From assembly GCF_027941915.1 (NCBI RefSeq), contig NZ_CP116009.1, positions 2,604,001-2,668,000 of the forward strand: DNA of 64,000 bases, read 5' to 3'. Of this stretch, positions 1 through 8,098 are shown one piece after another. Each line of letters opens with the position of its first letter. The first letter of the stretch is position 1. The notes below the pieces were generated by a model. That model did not search any database and was not told the origin of the DNA. It saw only the letters and a program-made list of their open reading frames with translations. A program made the translations under genes and the position numbers. This DNA is from Ramlibacter tataouinensis. Its GTDB lineage: Bacteria; Pseudomonadota; Gammaproteobacteria; Burkholderiales; Burkholderiaceae_C.

Positions 1-210
1 GTCCTCGACGAGATCGAGGCCAAGGGGCGCGAGGCAGCGGCGGCCAGGGGCGTGCAGATCGCACAGGCCGGCAGTTCCGTCGTGGAGGGTGTGCGCAAGG
101 CGGCGGAGCCGCTGGTCAAGGAATGGCTGGCCGATGCGGCCCGCCTGGGCGTCGACGGGCGCCAGGCGCTCGACTTCTACAAGGCCGAGGCGGCCCGGAC
201 CAGCCGCTAG
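1..210 (+). CDS. dctP: TRAP transporter substrate-binding protein DctP, C-terminal fragment
   Basis: The frame is open from the window edge to a TAG at 208-210 and gives the last 69 residues of a protein. The stretch is charged and helical, ending in KEWLADAARLGVDGRQALDFYKAEA, which is how periplasmic TRAP solute-binding proteins (DctP family) usually end. The identity rests mainly on position: dctQ and dctM follow directly, and the dctP-dctQ-dctM order is standard. The protein would sit in the periplasm and deliver an organic acid to the DctQM permease. The ligand cannot be read from this fragment, and the start and signal peptide lie outside the window. Confidence 0.72.
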   Translation, partial: VLDEIEAKGREAAAARGVQIAQAGSSVVEGVRKAAEPLVKEWLADAARLGVDGRQALDFYKAEAARTSR

Positions 211-218
211 GACGGACG

Positions 219-692
219 ATGGAAACCCACGACCGATTCGACGCCACCCTGGGCGTGCTTTGCGCCATCCCGGGCGCGCTGATGGTGGGGCTGACCTTCG
301 TCGACGTGTTCGCGCGCTACCTGTTCGCGGCGCCCGTGCGCGGCAGCCTCGAGATCATCGAGTTCTGCATGGCGCTGGTGATCTTCACGGCGCTGCCGCT
401 GGTGACGCGGCATGGCGAACACGTGCGCGTCGGGCTCCTCGAGGACCTGGGCCCGCCGTGGTTGCGCCGAGCGCGTCGCCTGGCCTGCGACCTGGTCGGC
501 GCGGTGGTGCTGTCGGTCGTGGGCTGGCGGCTGTGGGTGTACGCCGACGCTTCGCTGGCGGCCGGCACGCGCACCATGGTGGTCGGCCTGCCGGAGGCGC
601 CGCTGGCCTACGCGATGGCGGTGCTCAGTGGCGTGAGCGCCTTCGTGCTCTTCGCGGCGATGGCGGCGGCGCTGAAGGGGCAGAAGTCATGA
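219..692 (+). CDS. dctQ: TRAP transporter small permease DctQ
   Basis: This 157-residue membrane protein is of the usual DctQ size. It has about four hydrophobic segments (near residues 10-32, 45-62, 85-105 and 125-148) and the family-typical FVDVFARYLF and EIIEF stretches. It is the small integral-membrane subunit that pairs with DctM in Na+- or H+-driven TRAP uptake. The ATG at 219 lies 8 nt after the dctP stop; an in-frame upstream start at 123 would overlap dctP and is unlikely. Its TGA overlaps the dctM ATG (ATGA), which points to translational coupling. Confidence 0.88.
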   Translation: METHDRFDATLGVLCAIPGALMVGLTFVDVFARYLFAAPVRGSLEIIEFCMALVIFTALPLVTRHGEHVRVGLLEDLGPPWLRRARRLACDLVGAVVLSVVGWRLWVYADASLAAGTRTMVVGLPEAPLAYAMAVLSGVSAFVLFAAMAAALKGQKS

Positions 693-1978
693 ACATCGCG
701 CTGGCTGGATTCGCGGCGGTCTTCCTTCTCGCGTTCTTCGGCGTCCCGCTCGGTATCGCGACGCTGCTGGTCGGGGTGGGAGGGTTCGCGCTGCTGCGCG
801 GACTGGACCCGGCACTGGAAATGCTGGCCCAGATGATCATGGACTCGTCCGCCAACTACGGGATGTCGGTGCTGCCGATGTTCGTCCTCATGGGTGTCTT
901 CGTGCAGAAGGCGGACATCGTCGATGAGCTTTACGCGGCGGCCAATGCCTGGGTCGGCCACCTGCGCGGTGGCCTCGCCCAGGCCACGGTGCTGTCGTGT
1001 GCGCTGTTCGCGGCGATCTCCGGCAGCTCGATCGCCACTGCGGCCACCATGAGCAAGGTGAGCATCAAGCCCATGCGCGGCCTCGGCTACGACGACCGGC
1101 TCTCCACCGGCACGGTTGCATCGGCGGGCGTGCTGGGCGTGCTGATTCCACCGTCCGTCCCGCTGGTCGTCTTCGGCCTGCTGACGGAGACCGACATCCG
1201 CAAGCTGTTCATCGCCTCGGTAGTGCCGGGCCTGCTGCTGGCGGCCTTGTTCTTCCTCACGGTCTGGATTTCGGTGCGCCGCAATCCTGCCCTGGGTCCT
1301 GCCGGGCCGAAGCAGCCGACAGCGGTGCGGCTCAAGTCCCTCAAGGGCGTGTGGCCGGTGCTGGCGCTGTTCACCCTGATCATGGGTGGGCTCTACGGCG
1401 GCATCTTCACGGCGACGGAGTCGGCCGGAATCGGCGCCGCCGGGGCCTTCCTGTTCGGCGCGGCGCGCCGGCGGATCACGCTGCAGGTGTTCATCGCGAG
1501 CCTGGTCGAGGCGGGCAAGACGACGGCGATGATCTTCACCATCATCTTCGGGGCGCTGGTCTTCACCAACCTGATCACCTTGTCGGGTTTGACGGGGCAG
1601 CTGGTGGCCTGGATCCAGGGCGGCAGCATGAGCGCCACGGGCGTGATCCTCTCCATCGGGCTGATCTACCTCGTGATGGGCTGCTTCATGGAGGGGATGG
1701 GCCTGATGCTGCTGACGGCGCCGCTGTTCGCCGCCATCGCGTCGCAGGTCGGCATCGACCTGGTGTGGTTGGGCGTCTTCGTCGTGATGATGATCGAGAT
1801 CGGGATGCTGACGCCGCCGGTGGGCATGAACCTGTTCACGGTCAAGGCCATGTGCCCGGAGGTGCCCTTGTCCACCATCGTGCGGGGCGCGATGCCCTTC
1901 GTGGTGGCCAACCTGGTGGCGGTGGTGCTGGTCTGTGTCTGGCCGACGCTGGCGCTCACGCCGGTGAGCTGGTTCTAG
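689..1978 (+). CDS. dctM: TRAP transporter large permease DctM
   Basis: This 429-residue polytopic membrane protein is of normal DctM length. It has 11-12 hydrophobic segments and conserved family stretches such as LPMFVLMG (about residue 60), SGSSIATAATM (about 110), LIPPSVPLVVFG and TPPVGMNLF near the C terminus. It is the transport channel subunit of the TRAP system, working with DctQ and a periplasmic DctP. The start overlaps the dctQ stop by 4 nt. The gene ends 20 nt before the convergent SDR gene, and I see no clear intrinsic terminator between them. Confidence 0.93.
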   Translation: MNIALAGFAAVFLLAFFGVPLGIATLLVGVGGFALLRGLDPALEMLAQMIMDSSANYGMSVLPMFVLMGVFVQKADIVDELYAAANAWVGHLRGGLAQATVLSCALFAAISGSSIATAATMSKVSIKPMRGLGYDDRLSTGTVASAGVLGVLIPPSVPLVVFGLLTETDIRKLFIASVVPGLLLAALFFLTVWISVRRNPALGPAGPKQPTAVRLKSLKGVWPVLALFTLIMGGLYGGIFTATESAGIGAAGAFLFGAARRRITLQVFIASLVEAGKTTAMIFTIIFGALVFTNLITLSGLTGQLVAWIQGGSMSATGVILSIGLIYLVMGCFMEGMGLMLLTAPLFAAIASQVGIDLVWLGVFVVMMIEIGMLTPPVGMNLFTVKAMCPEVPLSTIVRGAMPFVVANLVAVVLVCVWPTLALTPVSWF

Positions 1979-1998
1979 CGCTGGCTGGCCGGCCGATC

Positions 1999-2733
1999 TC
2001 AGCGCGCCAGGGGTGCTGCCAGTTCGCGGGCCAGCGCTTGCGGGTCCTTCGCCAGCATCTGCTCGATGCGGGCGGCGCCGTCACCGAAGCTCAGATCCTC
2101 CTGGCCCCGCTCGATGCCGTCGAGCAGGGCTGCCGCCGCATCCTCGGGCCGGCCCTTGGGAATCGCCAGCCCCCGGGTCATGGCGGTGTCGACGGCGCTG
2201 GGCAGGAAAGCCACCACCAGCGTGCCCTGCGGCGCCAGTTCCGCGCGCACGCACTCCGTCAGGCGCAGCGCGGCGGCCTTGGAAGCGCTGAGCGAGCCCA
2301 TCGCGGGCATGCCCACCCGGGCGGCGATCGACAGCACGTTGGCGATGGCGCCGCCGCCGTTGCGCGCCAGCACGGGCGCGAAGGCGCGGCACATGGCGAG
2401 CGTGCCGAAGTAGTTGGTCTCCATCTCGTCGCGGGCCGCCATCGGGTCGGCGGCGTGCAGCAGCCGCTGGTTGCGGTTGACGCCGGCGTTGTTGACCAGC
2501 AGCGTCACATCCTCGGCCGCCCGGGCGGCGGCGGCCACTTGCGCCGGGTCCGTGATGTCCAGGGACAGCGGCACCACGCGGGGGTGGGCGGCCGCGGGCA
2601 TCCGGCGGCCGGCGGCATACACGCGCGCCGCGCCGCGGCGCAGCAGCTCGGTCACGATCCACGCGCCGATGCCGCCGGCGGCCCCGGTCACCAGGGCGAC
2701 CGATCCGGCGATCGGGCGTGGGCCGGTCAGCAC
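1999..2733 (-). CDS. SDR-family protein lacking the catalytic tyrosine
   Basis: This 244-residue Rossmann-fold protein has the NAD(P)-binding VTGAAGGIG motif near residue 17 and an NNAG motif near residue 85. The catalytic Ser (LSIAARVG) and the Lys of the YxxxK motif are present, but the Tyr position reads Leu (MGSLSASK, codon CTC), so classical SDR oxidoreductase chemistry looks impaired. The start chosen is GTG at 2733, which overlaps the tctA stop by 7 nt and has GAAGGG upstream; an open frame extends to 2808 inside tctA. It is the last gene of the sulfatase-tctCBA operon. It may be a structural or regulatory SDR homologue or a decayed enzyme. Confidence 0.8.
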   Translation of the reverse strand: MLTGPRPIAGSVALVTGAAGGIGAWIVTELLRRGAARVYAAGRRMPAAAHPRVVPLSLDITDPAQVAAAARAAEDVTLLVNNAGVNRNQRLLHAADPMAARDEMETNYFGTLAMCRAFAPVLARNGGGAIANVLSIAARVGMPAMGSLSASKAAALRLTECVRAELAPQGTLVVAFLPSAVDTAMTRGLAIPKGRPEDAAAALLDGIERGQEDLSFGDGAARIEQMLAKDPQALARELAAPLAR

Positions 2734-4247
2734 GCCGGGCCCTTCGGCGGTGCCGCGGGGACCGGTGCGCCGCGCAGGATCCGCCAGCCGCGGCGCAGCA
2801 GCGGCCACAGCAGCATCAGCAGCACGGCCGACATCAGCGCCGCCGAGACGGGACGCGAGAAGAAGATCGCCGGCGAGCCTTCACCGATGTTCAGGGCCTG
2901 CCGCATCGACGTCTCCATCAGGTCCCCCAGCACCATGCCCAGCACCAGCGGCACCGCCGGCAGGCCGGACAGCGCGCACAGCCAGCCGAAGATGCCGAAC
3001 CCGAAGGCCACCCAGGTGAAGTAGAGCGAGTTGCCGACCGAGTACGAGCCGATGAAGCACAGGGCCAGGATCGCCAGGCCCAGCAGCCGGGGATCGACCT
3101 GCACGCACAGCGCCACCCAGCGCACCAGGAACACCAGCAGCAGCATGATGACCACGTTGATCAGCAGCATGGAAACCATGATCCCGCTGACCAGCTCCGG
3201 GCGTTCCGCGAACAGGTTGGGGCCCGGGAACACCCCGTGCACCATGAACACGCCCAGGATGATGGCGGTGACCGCGTCGCCCGGGATGCCCAGCGCCAGC
3301 AGCGGCACCAGGGCGCCGCCGCTGACCGAATTGTTGGCGCCCTCGGCCGCGATGATGCCGCGCGGGTCACCCTTGCCGATGTTCTCGGGATCGTGCCGCT
3401 TGGCCTCGAAGTACGACAGCGAGGTGGACAGCGCCGCCCCCACCGCCGGCAGCACGCCGATGAAGGTGCCGATGCCGACCGACTTGGCCAGCGTGCCCGG
3501 GTGGCGGAACACCTCGCCCAGGCCGCTCCAGCGGAAGCCGGCCTGCTCCAGCTGGTCGCCGCTCTTGCGTTCGCGCGGACGCATGCCCAGCAGCACGAAA
3601 GCCTGCGCCATGCCGAACACGCCGATGACCACCGCCGCCAGCGGCAGCCCCGTCATCAGCTGGGGCGAGCCGAAGGTGAAGCGCTGCTCCTGCGAGCTGG
3701 GGTCGATGCCGACGGTGCCGATGAACAGGCCCAGCCCCAGCATCAGCGCGGCCTGCACCGTGCGGCCCTGGTAGGCCTTGACCACGCAGACCAGCGCCAG
3801 CAGCGCGGCGGCGCTGAACTCGGCGGCACCGAAGCGACCGGCGAACGAGGCCAGCGGGCGCGCGGCGAAGATCAGGAAGACGGCGCTCACGATCCCGCCG
3901 ACGAACGCGGAGGTGAAGGCCAGCGTCAACGCGCGCTGCGCTTCGCCCCGCGCGGCCATCGGGTAGCCGTCGAACATGGTCATGATCGACGAGGCCTCGC
4001 CGGGCGTGCGGATCAGGATCGAGGTGACGGCGCCGCCGTAGAAGGCTCCGCAGTAGATGCCGAGCAGCAGCACCAGCCCGGCCATCGGCGACATGCCGTA
4101 GGTGATGGGGAGCATCACGGCGATGGCGACGGCCGGGCCGATGCCGGGCAGCACGCCGATCAGGATGCCGAGGGCGGAGCCGGCCGCCAGCGAGGCGAGC
4201 ACGCCCCAATGCAGCACGGACTGCAGCCCGAGGAGCAGTTCGTTCAT
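2727..4247 (-). CDS. tctA: Tripartite tricarboxylate transporter permease TctA
   Basis: This 506-residue integral membrane protein is of the usual TctA length (about 500). It has the family features GILIGVLPGIGPAVAIAVMLP near the N terminus, GAVTSILIRTPGEASS near residue 75, and a repeated GIGTFIGVLPAVGAA half about 250 residues later. TctA is the large permease of TTT systems, importing carboxylates with TctB and a periplasmic TctC. It lies 15 nt after tctB, in an operon led by a sulfatase-fold gene. The substrate is unknown; a product of that hydrolase is a reasonable guess from context. Confidence 0.93.
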   Translation of the reverse strand: MNELLLGLQSVLHWGVLASLAAGSALGILIGVLPGIGPAVAIAVMLPITYGMSPMAGLVLLLGIYCGAFYGGAVTSILIRTPGEASSIMTMFDGYPMAARGEAQRALTLAFTSAFVGGIVSAVFLIFAARPLASFAGRFGAAEFSAAALLALVCVVKAYQGRTVQAALMLGLGLFIGTVGIDPSSQEQRFTFGSPQLMTGLPLAAVVIGVFGMAQAFVLLGMRPRERKSGDQLEQAGFRWSGLGEVFRHPGTLAKSVGIGTFIGVLPAVGAALSTSLSYFEAKRHDPENIGKGDPRGIIAAEGANNSVSGGALVPLLALGIPGDAVTAIILGVFMVHGVFPGPNLFAERPELVSGIMVSMLLINVVIMLLLVFLVRWVALCVQVDPRLLGLAILALCFIGSYSVGNSLYFTWVAFGFGIFGWLCALSGLPAVPLVLGMVLGDLMETSMRQALNIGEGSPAIFFSRPVSAALMSAVLLMLLWPLLRRGWRILRGAPVPAAPPKGPAC

Positions 4248-4262
4248 GTCCAGTCCCTTGCT

Positions 4263-4781
4263 TCAGGAGGCGGCGGCAAGCAGGCTGGCGCTGGGAAACC
4301 AGACCTTCAGTCCGACCACGAAGGCCAGGTACAGCGCCGCCGTCATGACCACGGCCAGCACGGCCGGCAAGCGCCAGCCCAGGCCGGCCAGGCTGCCGAA
4401 GGCGAACAGGAAGGCGGCGGTGGCCGCGACGTAGCCCACCAGCGGTACCAGCGCGGCGTAGACCGCGTACCCGACGAAGGCCAGTACCACCACGGGCCAG
4501 TTGGCCGCCGGCTCGTCGATGTCATCGGTGGCGAGGGCGGCGCCCCGCAGCAGGCGAACGCCATGCACGAGCGCGCTGACCGCGACCACCGCCAGCGCCA
4601 GCAAGGGGAACAGGGCGGGGGAACGGTAATAGGGCACGTCCTTGGGCATGCCGATGATCAGGCTCGGCACCAGCGGCAGCAGGACCGCGGCGCCCAGCGC
4701 GAGCAGGCCGACGAAGCCGGCGGCCAGCCGCCGCTGCGCAGCTTCGCCGAGCTCGCGCGAGCGGCCGGCGGCAACGCTCAC
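4263..4781 (-). CDS. tctB: Tripartite tricarboxylate transporter small permease TctB
   Basis: This 172-residue membrane protein has about four hydrophobic segments, including LAAGFVGLLALGAAVLLPL near the N terminus and a C-terminal pair around residues 105-165. That matches the size and layout of TctB. The start is GTG at 4781, overlapping the tctC stop as GTGA (4778-4781). It is the small permease between the TctC binding protein and the TctA channel subunit. TctB sequences are poorly conserved, so the call leans on its place between tctC and tctA. Confidence 0.88.
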   Translation of the reverse strand: MSVAAGRSRELGEAAQRRLAAGFVGLLALGAAVLLPLVPSLIIGMPKDVPYYRSPALFPLLALAVVAVSALVHGVRLLRGAALATDDIDEPAANWPVVVLAFVGYAVYAALVPLVGYVAATAAFLFAFGSLAGLGWRLPAVLAVVMTAALYLAFVVGLKVWFPSASLLAAAS

Positions 4782-5749
4782 TGCGCTCCTCCGGCCTTCT
4801 TGATCAGGCCCAGCTCGGTCATCACCGGCGTGAGCCCGGCCTCGTCGGCGCGGATCTGGGCGGCCGTCTCTTCGGCGTTCTTCCAGAACAGAGGGGTGTT
4901 GATCTTCTTGGCCAGCTCGAGCACCGAGGGATCCTTCAACGCGACCTGCATCGCGGCCGCCAGCTTGTCGCGGATGTCGGCCGGCGTGCCCTTGGGCACG
5001 AACAGTGCCTGCCAGACCAGGACGTCGAAGTTGTAGCCGGCCTCGCGCAGCGTGGGCACGTCGGGCAGTTCGTGCAGGCGCGTGGGGTTGAAGGTCAGGA
5101 TCGCGCGCACGTCGCCGGCGGCGATGGCGCTGCGGGCCGTGTTGTAGGGCGCGGTGACGAAATCGGCGTCGCCCGACTTCAGCTGCGCCGGGCTGGCCGG
5201 GCTGAAGGTGACCCCGCGGAAGCGCCACTTGTTCTGCGAGGCCATGCGATAGATGACCTGCGTGGGCACGGCGGCCGGCCCGAAGTGGCCCAGCACCAGC
5301 GGTTTGTCGGACTTCTTGGCGTGCGCCTCCAGGTCCTGGATGGTCTTGAACGGCGAGTCGCCGCGCACGATCACCACGAAGGTGGAGGCGTTGAAGATGC
5401 CGATCGGCTCGGCGTCGGTCACCTTGTAGGGCGCGTTGCCGGCCAGCGGCTGCGTGAGCATCGGCCCGATGCTGTTGAACAGGATGGTGTGCCCGTCGGG
5501 CTTGGCCCGCATGGCCTCGGCGGTGCCGACCACGCCGCCGCCGCCCGGCCGGTTGATCACGGCCATCGGCACGCCCAGCTGGCGCGACAGCACCGGCACC
5601 ATGGTGCGCGCCAGGATGTCCAGTTCCTGGCCGGCGGGCCAGGGCACGATGGCCTCGATCGGCTTTTCGGGCCAGGCGGCGAAGGCGGGCCCGGCCGCCG
5701 TGGCGGCCAGCAGGGCGGCTGCGCGGATGTGGAAGGAACGGCGGTTCAT
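4778..5749 (-). CDS. tctC: Bug-family tricarboxylate-binding protein TctC
   Basis: This 323-residue protein starts with a Sec signal (MNRRSFHIRAAALLAATAAGPAFA, cut after AFA) followed by WPEKPIEAIVPWPAG, the hallmark opening of Bug/TctC solute-binding proteins. It also has RPGGGGVVGTAEA near residue 65 and a C-terminal helical lobe. It acts in the periplasm as receptor for the TctAB permease. A GGAGACA ribosome-binding site lies just upstream of the ATG at 5749, and the sulfatase gene ends 39 nt before that start. Bug ligands vary widely, and the residues seen do not fix the substrate. Confidence 0.93.
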   Translation of the reverse strand: MNRRSFHIRAAALLAATAAGPAFAAWPEKPIEAIVPWPAGQELDILARTMVPVLSRQLGVPMAVINRPGGGGVVGTAEAMRAKPDGHTILFNSIGPMLTQPLAGNAPYKVTDAEPIGIFNASTFVVIVRGDSPFKTIQDLEAHAKKSDKPLVLGHFGPAAVPTQVIYRMASQNKWRFRGVTFSPASPAQLKSGDADFVTAPYNTARSAIAAGDVRAILTFNPTRLHELPDVPTLREAGYNFDVLVWQALFVPKGTPADIRDKLAAAMQVALKDPSVLELAKKINTPLFWKNAEETAAQIRADEAGLTPVMTELGLIKKAGGAQ

Positions 5750-5788
5750 GTCTTGTCTCCTGGTTTGTTCAACGGAAAAGGTGAGGCG

Positions 5789-7375
5789 TCACCACACGCC
5801 GATCAGCACGTTGGCCTTGCGCTGGTATTCGGTGTGCGAGGCGATGTAGTCATGGTCCACGCCGGTGCGCCGCTTCAGGCGCAGCTGCCAGTCGGCCAGG
5901 CGGTCGCGCATCTCGCGGCGCACACCGGCCAGTTGCGGATCGTCGCCGCGGTCCACCAGCTCCTGCGGGTCCTCCTGCAGGTCGAACAGCTGCGGGCGCA
6001 AGCCGTCGTGGTGGATGTACTTCCAGCGCTCGGTGCGGGCCATCCAGGCCTGGCACTCGCCGGGATGGCGGTCCAGGTGGGTGCGAGCGCCCCGGAAGGC
6101 ATAGTCGAGTTCGCTGAAGGCGCAGTCGCGCCAGCCGGCCGGCGGCTCGCCGCGCAGCAGCGGCAGCAGCGACTCGCCTTCCACCAGGTGGCGCGCCGGG
6201 TCGAGCCCGAGCGCGTCGAGGATCGTGGGCAGCACATCGACGGCTTCCACCAGGCGCCGCTCCACGGTGCCGCGCGTCGCGTCGGCGGCGGCGCTCGGAT
6301 CCACCACGATCAGCGGCACCCGGACCGCCTGTTCGTAGAACAGCTCCTTCTCGCCCAGCCCGTGATCACCCAGGTGGTCGCCGTGGTCCGAGGTGAAGAC
6401 GATCAGGGTGTCGTCCAGCCGGCCCAGGCGCTGCAGCTCGGCGAACAGCCGGCCCAGGTGGTCGTCCACCTGCTTGACCAGGCCCATGTAGGTGGGGCGC
6501 ACGTGCCGCACGAAGCGCTCGTCCTGGTGCGAGACGCAGTCCTCGTGCGCCCGCCGGTAGGCCTCGAGCACGGGGTGCGCATTCTCGGTGCGCGGGTCCG
6601 CCACCACGATCGGGCCGGTGTCGCTGTCGCGGTACATCGCGTGGTAGGGGGCGGGCGCCATCAGCGGCCAATGCGGCTTGATGTACGACAGGTGCAGGAC
6701 CCAGGGCGCGTCGCCCTGCTGCCGCACGAAATCGATCGCGCGGTCGGTCATGTAGGCCGTCTCGGAGTGTTCTTCGCGCACCCGCGCCGGCAGGTGGGCA
6801 TGGCGCGAGTACCAGCCGCTGACGGGCTCGCCCTGCTCGTCCAGCGCGCCAACGACGTGGTCGTTCCAGGGATCGTCGCCGGTGTAGCCGTGGCTGCGCA
6901 GGTAGTCGGCATAGCCGCTCTCGGGGCCCGGCGGGGCGTGGCCGTCGTAGCGGTCCAGCTGCTCGAAGCCGCCTCCGAGCAGCAGCCGCCCGGGGTCCGA
7001 ATCGGGATCGATGCCCAGCCGCATCAGCCCGTGCCGGTCGGGGATCACGTGGGTCTTGCCAGCCAGCGTGGCGCGGCGGCCGGCCCGCCGCAGGTGGTCG
7101 CCCAGGGTGACCTGCGCCACCGACAGCGGCACGTAGTTCCAGGTCGTGCCGTGGCTGGCCACGTAGCGGCCGGTGTAGAACGACATGCGCGACGGCACGC
7201 AGACGGCCGACTGCACGTAGGCGCGGTCGAAGCGCACGCCGCGGCGGGCCAGCGAGTCGATGTGCGGGGTGTGCAGGACCGGGTGGCCGTAGCAGGACAG
7301 GTAGTCCCACCGCAACTGGTCGCACATGATGAACAGCACGTTCCGTGCCGACGTCCGCTGCGGTTGTGCCGCCAT
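5789..7375 (-). CDS. Sulfatase-family hydrolase (arylsulfatase / phosphonate monoester hydrolase-like)
   Basis: This is an alkaline phosphatase superfamily hydrolase of about 528 residues. It opens with a metal site (NVLFIMCDQLRWD) and carries CVPSR near residue 59, the Cys that becomes formylglycine in sulfatases. SDHGDHLGDHG near residue 340 supplies more metal ligands. The stretch after CVPSR (MSFYTGRY...SHGTTWN) resembles bacterial phosphonate monoester hydrolases, which act on several ester types. The ATG at 7375 is preferred for its GGAG site; the frame also allows 7429. There is no signal peptide, so it is cytoplasmic. It leads the tctCBA-SDR operon, suggesting cleavage of an ester taken up by Tct. 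Confidence 0.85.
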   Translation of the reverse strand: MAAQPQRTSARNVLFIMCDQLRWDYLSCYGHPVLHTPHIDSLARRGVRFDRAYVQSAVCVPSRMSFYTGRYVASHGTTWNYVPLSVAQVTLGDHLRRAGRRATLAGKTHVIPDRHGLMRLGIDPDSDPGRLLLGGGFEQLDRYDGHAPPGPESGYADYLRSHGYTGDDPWNDHVVGALDEQGEPVSGWYSRHAHLPARVREEHSETAYMTDRAIDFVRQQGDAPWVLHLSYIKPHWPLMAPAPYHAMYRDSDTGPIVVADPRTENAHPVLEAYRRAHEDCVSHQDERFVRHVRPTYMGLVKQVDDHLGRLFAELQRLGRLDDTLIVFTSDHGDHLGDHGLGEKELFYEQAVRVPLIVVDPSAAADATRGTVERRLVEAVDVLPTILDALGLDPARHLVEGESLLPLLRGEPPAGWRDCAFSELDYAFRGARTHLDRHPGECQAWMARTERWKYIHHDGLRPQLFDLQEDPQELVDRGDDPQLAGVRREMRDRLADWQLRLKRRTGVDHDYIASHTEYQRKANVLIGVW

Positions 7376-7869
7376 CCCAACTTGCTCCTGTTCGCCGGAG
7401 ACGGCGCTGCCGTCCATGGCGCGCATCATGGAAACGAGCCGGGCTGACGTCTAATGAATATTGGAGTCAACAGCATAACCATCTCGTTAGGTGCGCCCGC
7501 AAGCCCAGGCATGGCGCTGCAGTGCTCTCTTCCGCTCGGCCGGCCCTAAGGGAAAGCGAGCGGTCGTGAGCGTCGGGCCGAAGCGGTAGCGATGCTTGAG
7601 CGTTCAAGCTTCTGGCAAGCACGACGCGTCTGGCATCGAACGGCTGCGGCCGTGGTGCAGGCGGCGCGTCAGGCGATGGCCAAGATCGAGCTCCGTCCTG
7701 CGCGGTGAACTCGCCGCTGCGGGAAGCGGCCTCGAGCACGAAGGTTCAAGCAGGATGGAGGCGGGTTGCTGCTCAGGCGCCGGCCCCATCGGCGCCATTG
7801 CCCGGCAAGCAGGCGGCATCCACGGACGGCCCCGTGGGTCACTGCTACGCTGGAATCAAGAGGGGGGAT
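7376..7869. other. Gene-free interval between sulfatase operon and tRNA-Arg
   Basis: I find no convincing gene in these 494 nt; the open frames have no recognisable protein sequence. The part next to the sulfatase start (about 7445-7490) is clearly more AT-rich than its surroundings and holds TTGACT (minus strand, 7465-7470) and an ATTCATTAG stretch. This is probably the promoter/operator of the minus-strand operon, although no well-spaced -10 is evident. The rest lies downstream of the tRNA 3' end, a usual place for integration of mobile elements, but no integrase, direct repeat or tRNA 3' duplicate is visible. Confidence 0.5.
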
Positions 7870-7945
7870 TGGCGCGGCTGGCGGGGATCGAACCCACGAC
7901 CCTCGGCTTCGGAGGCCGATACTCTATCCACTGAGCTACAGCCGC
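7870..7945 (-). tRNA. tRNA-Arg (anticodon CCG)
   Basis: The minus strand folds as a full cloverleaf: acceptor GCGGCTG/CAGCCGC, a D arm, anticodon stem TCGGC/GCCGA with loop CTCCGAA (anticodon CCG), and a T arm GTGGG-TTCGATC-CCCGC. The discriminator is G and the CCA is encoded (7870-7872). This tRNA reads the CGG arginine codon. Open frames that translate the opposite strand here (the GIEPTTLGFGGRY type) are the familiar false proteins over tRNA genes. Confidence 0.97.
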
Positions 7946-8041
7946 ATCAGGGCAGGAGGCGCATTATCGCTGATCGCGCATGGGGCTCGGCGCACGGGTG
8001 TGCGGCGTGCATGCGCACGCGAAGCGCAGCAGTGCCCCAGC

Positions 8042-8047
8042 TATAAT
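8042..8047 (+). promoter_or_regulatory. Candidate -10 box (TATAAT) for the cytochrome gene
   Basis: A perfect TATAAT sits 52 nt before the cytochrome ATG in otherwise GC-rich sequence. No good -35 hexamer is found 16-18 nt upstream, so the promoter call rests on the -10 element and position alone. Confidence 0.5.
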
Positions 8048-8098
8048 CGAGAGTTGGTTTGAAACGCCGACGCGCGCAATACATCTCCCGAGGACGCC

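Noticed and set aside
2718..5036. Long plus-strand frame opposite tctA, tctB and tctC
   Set aside because: It shows His/Gln/Arg-rich translation typical of the reverse of GC-rich genes; the minus-strand genes have clear families.
7705..8046. Plus-strand frames reading GSNPRP / GIEPTTLGFGGRY over tRNA-Arg
   Set aside because: These are the usual false proteins produced by translating the complement of a tRNA gene.
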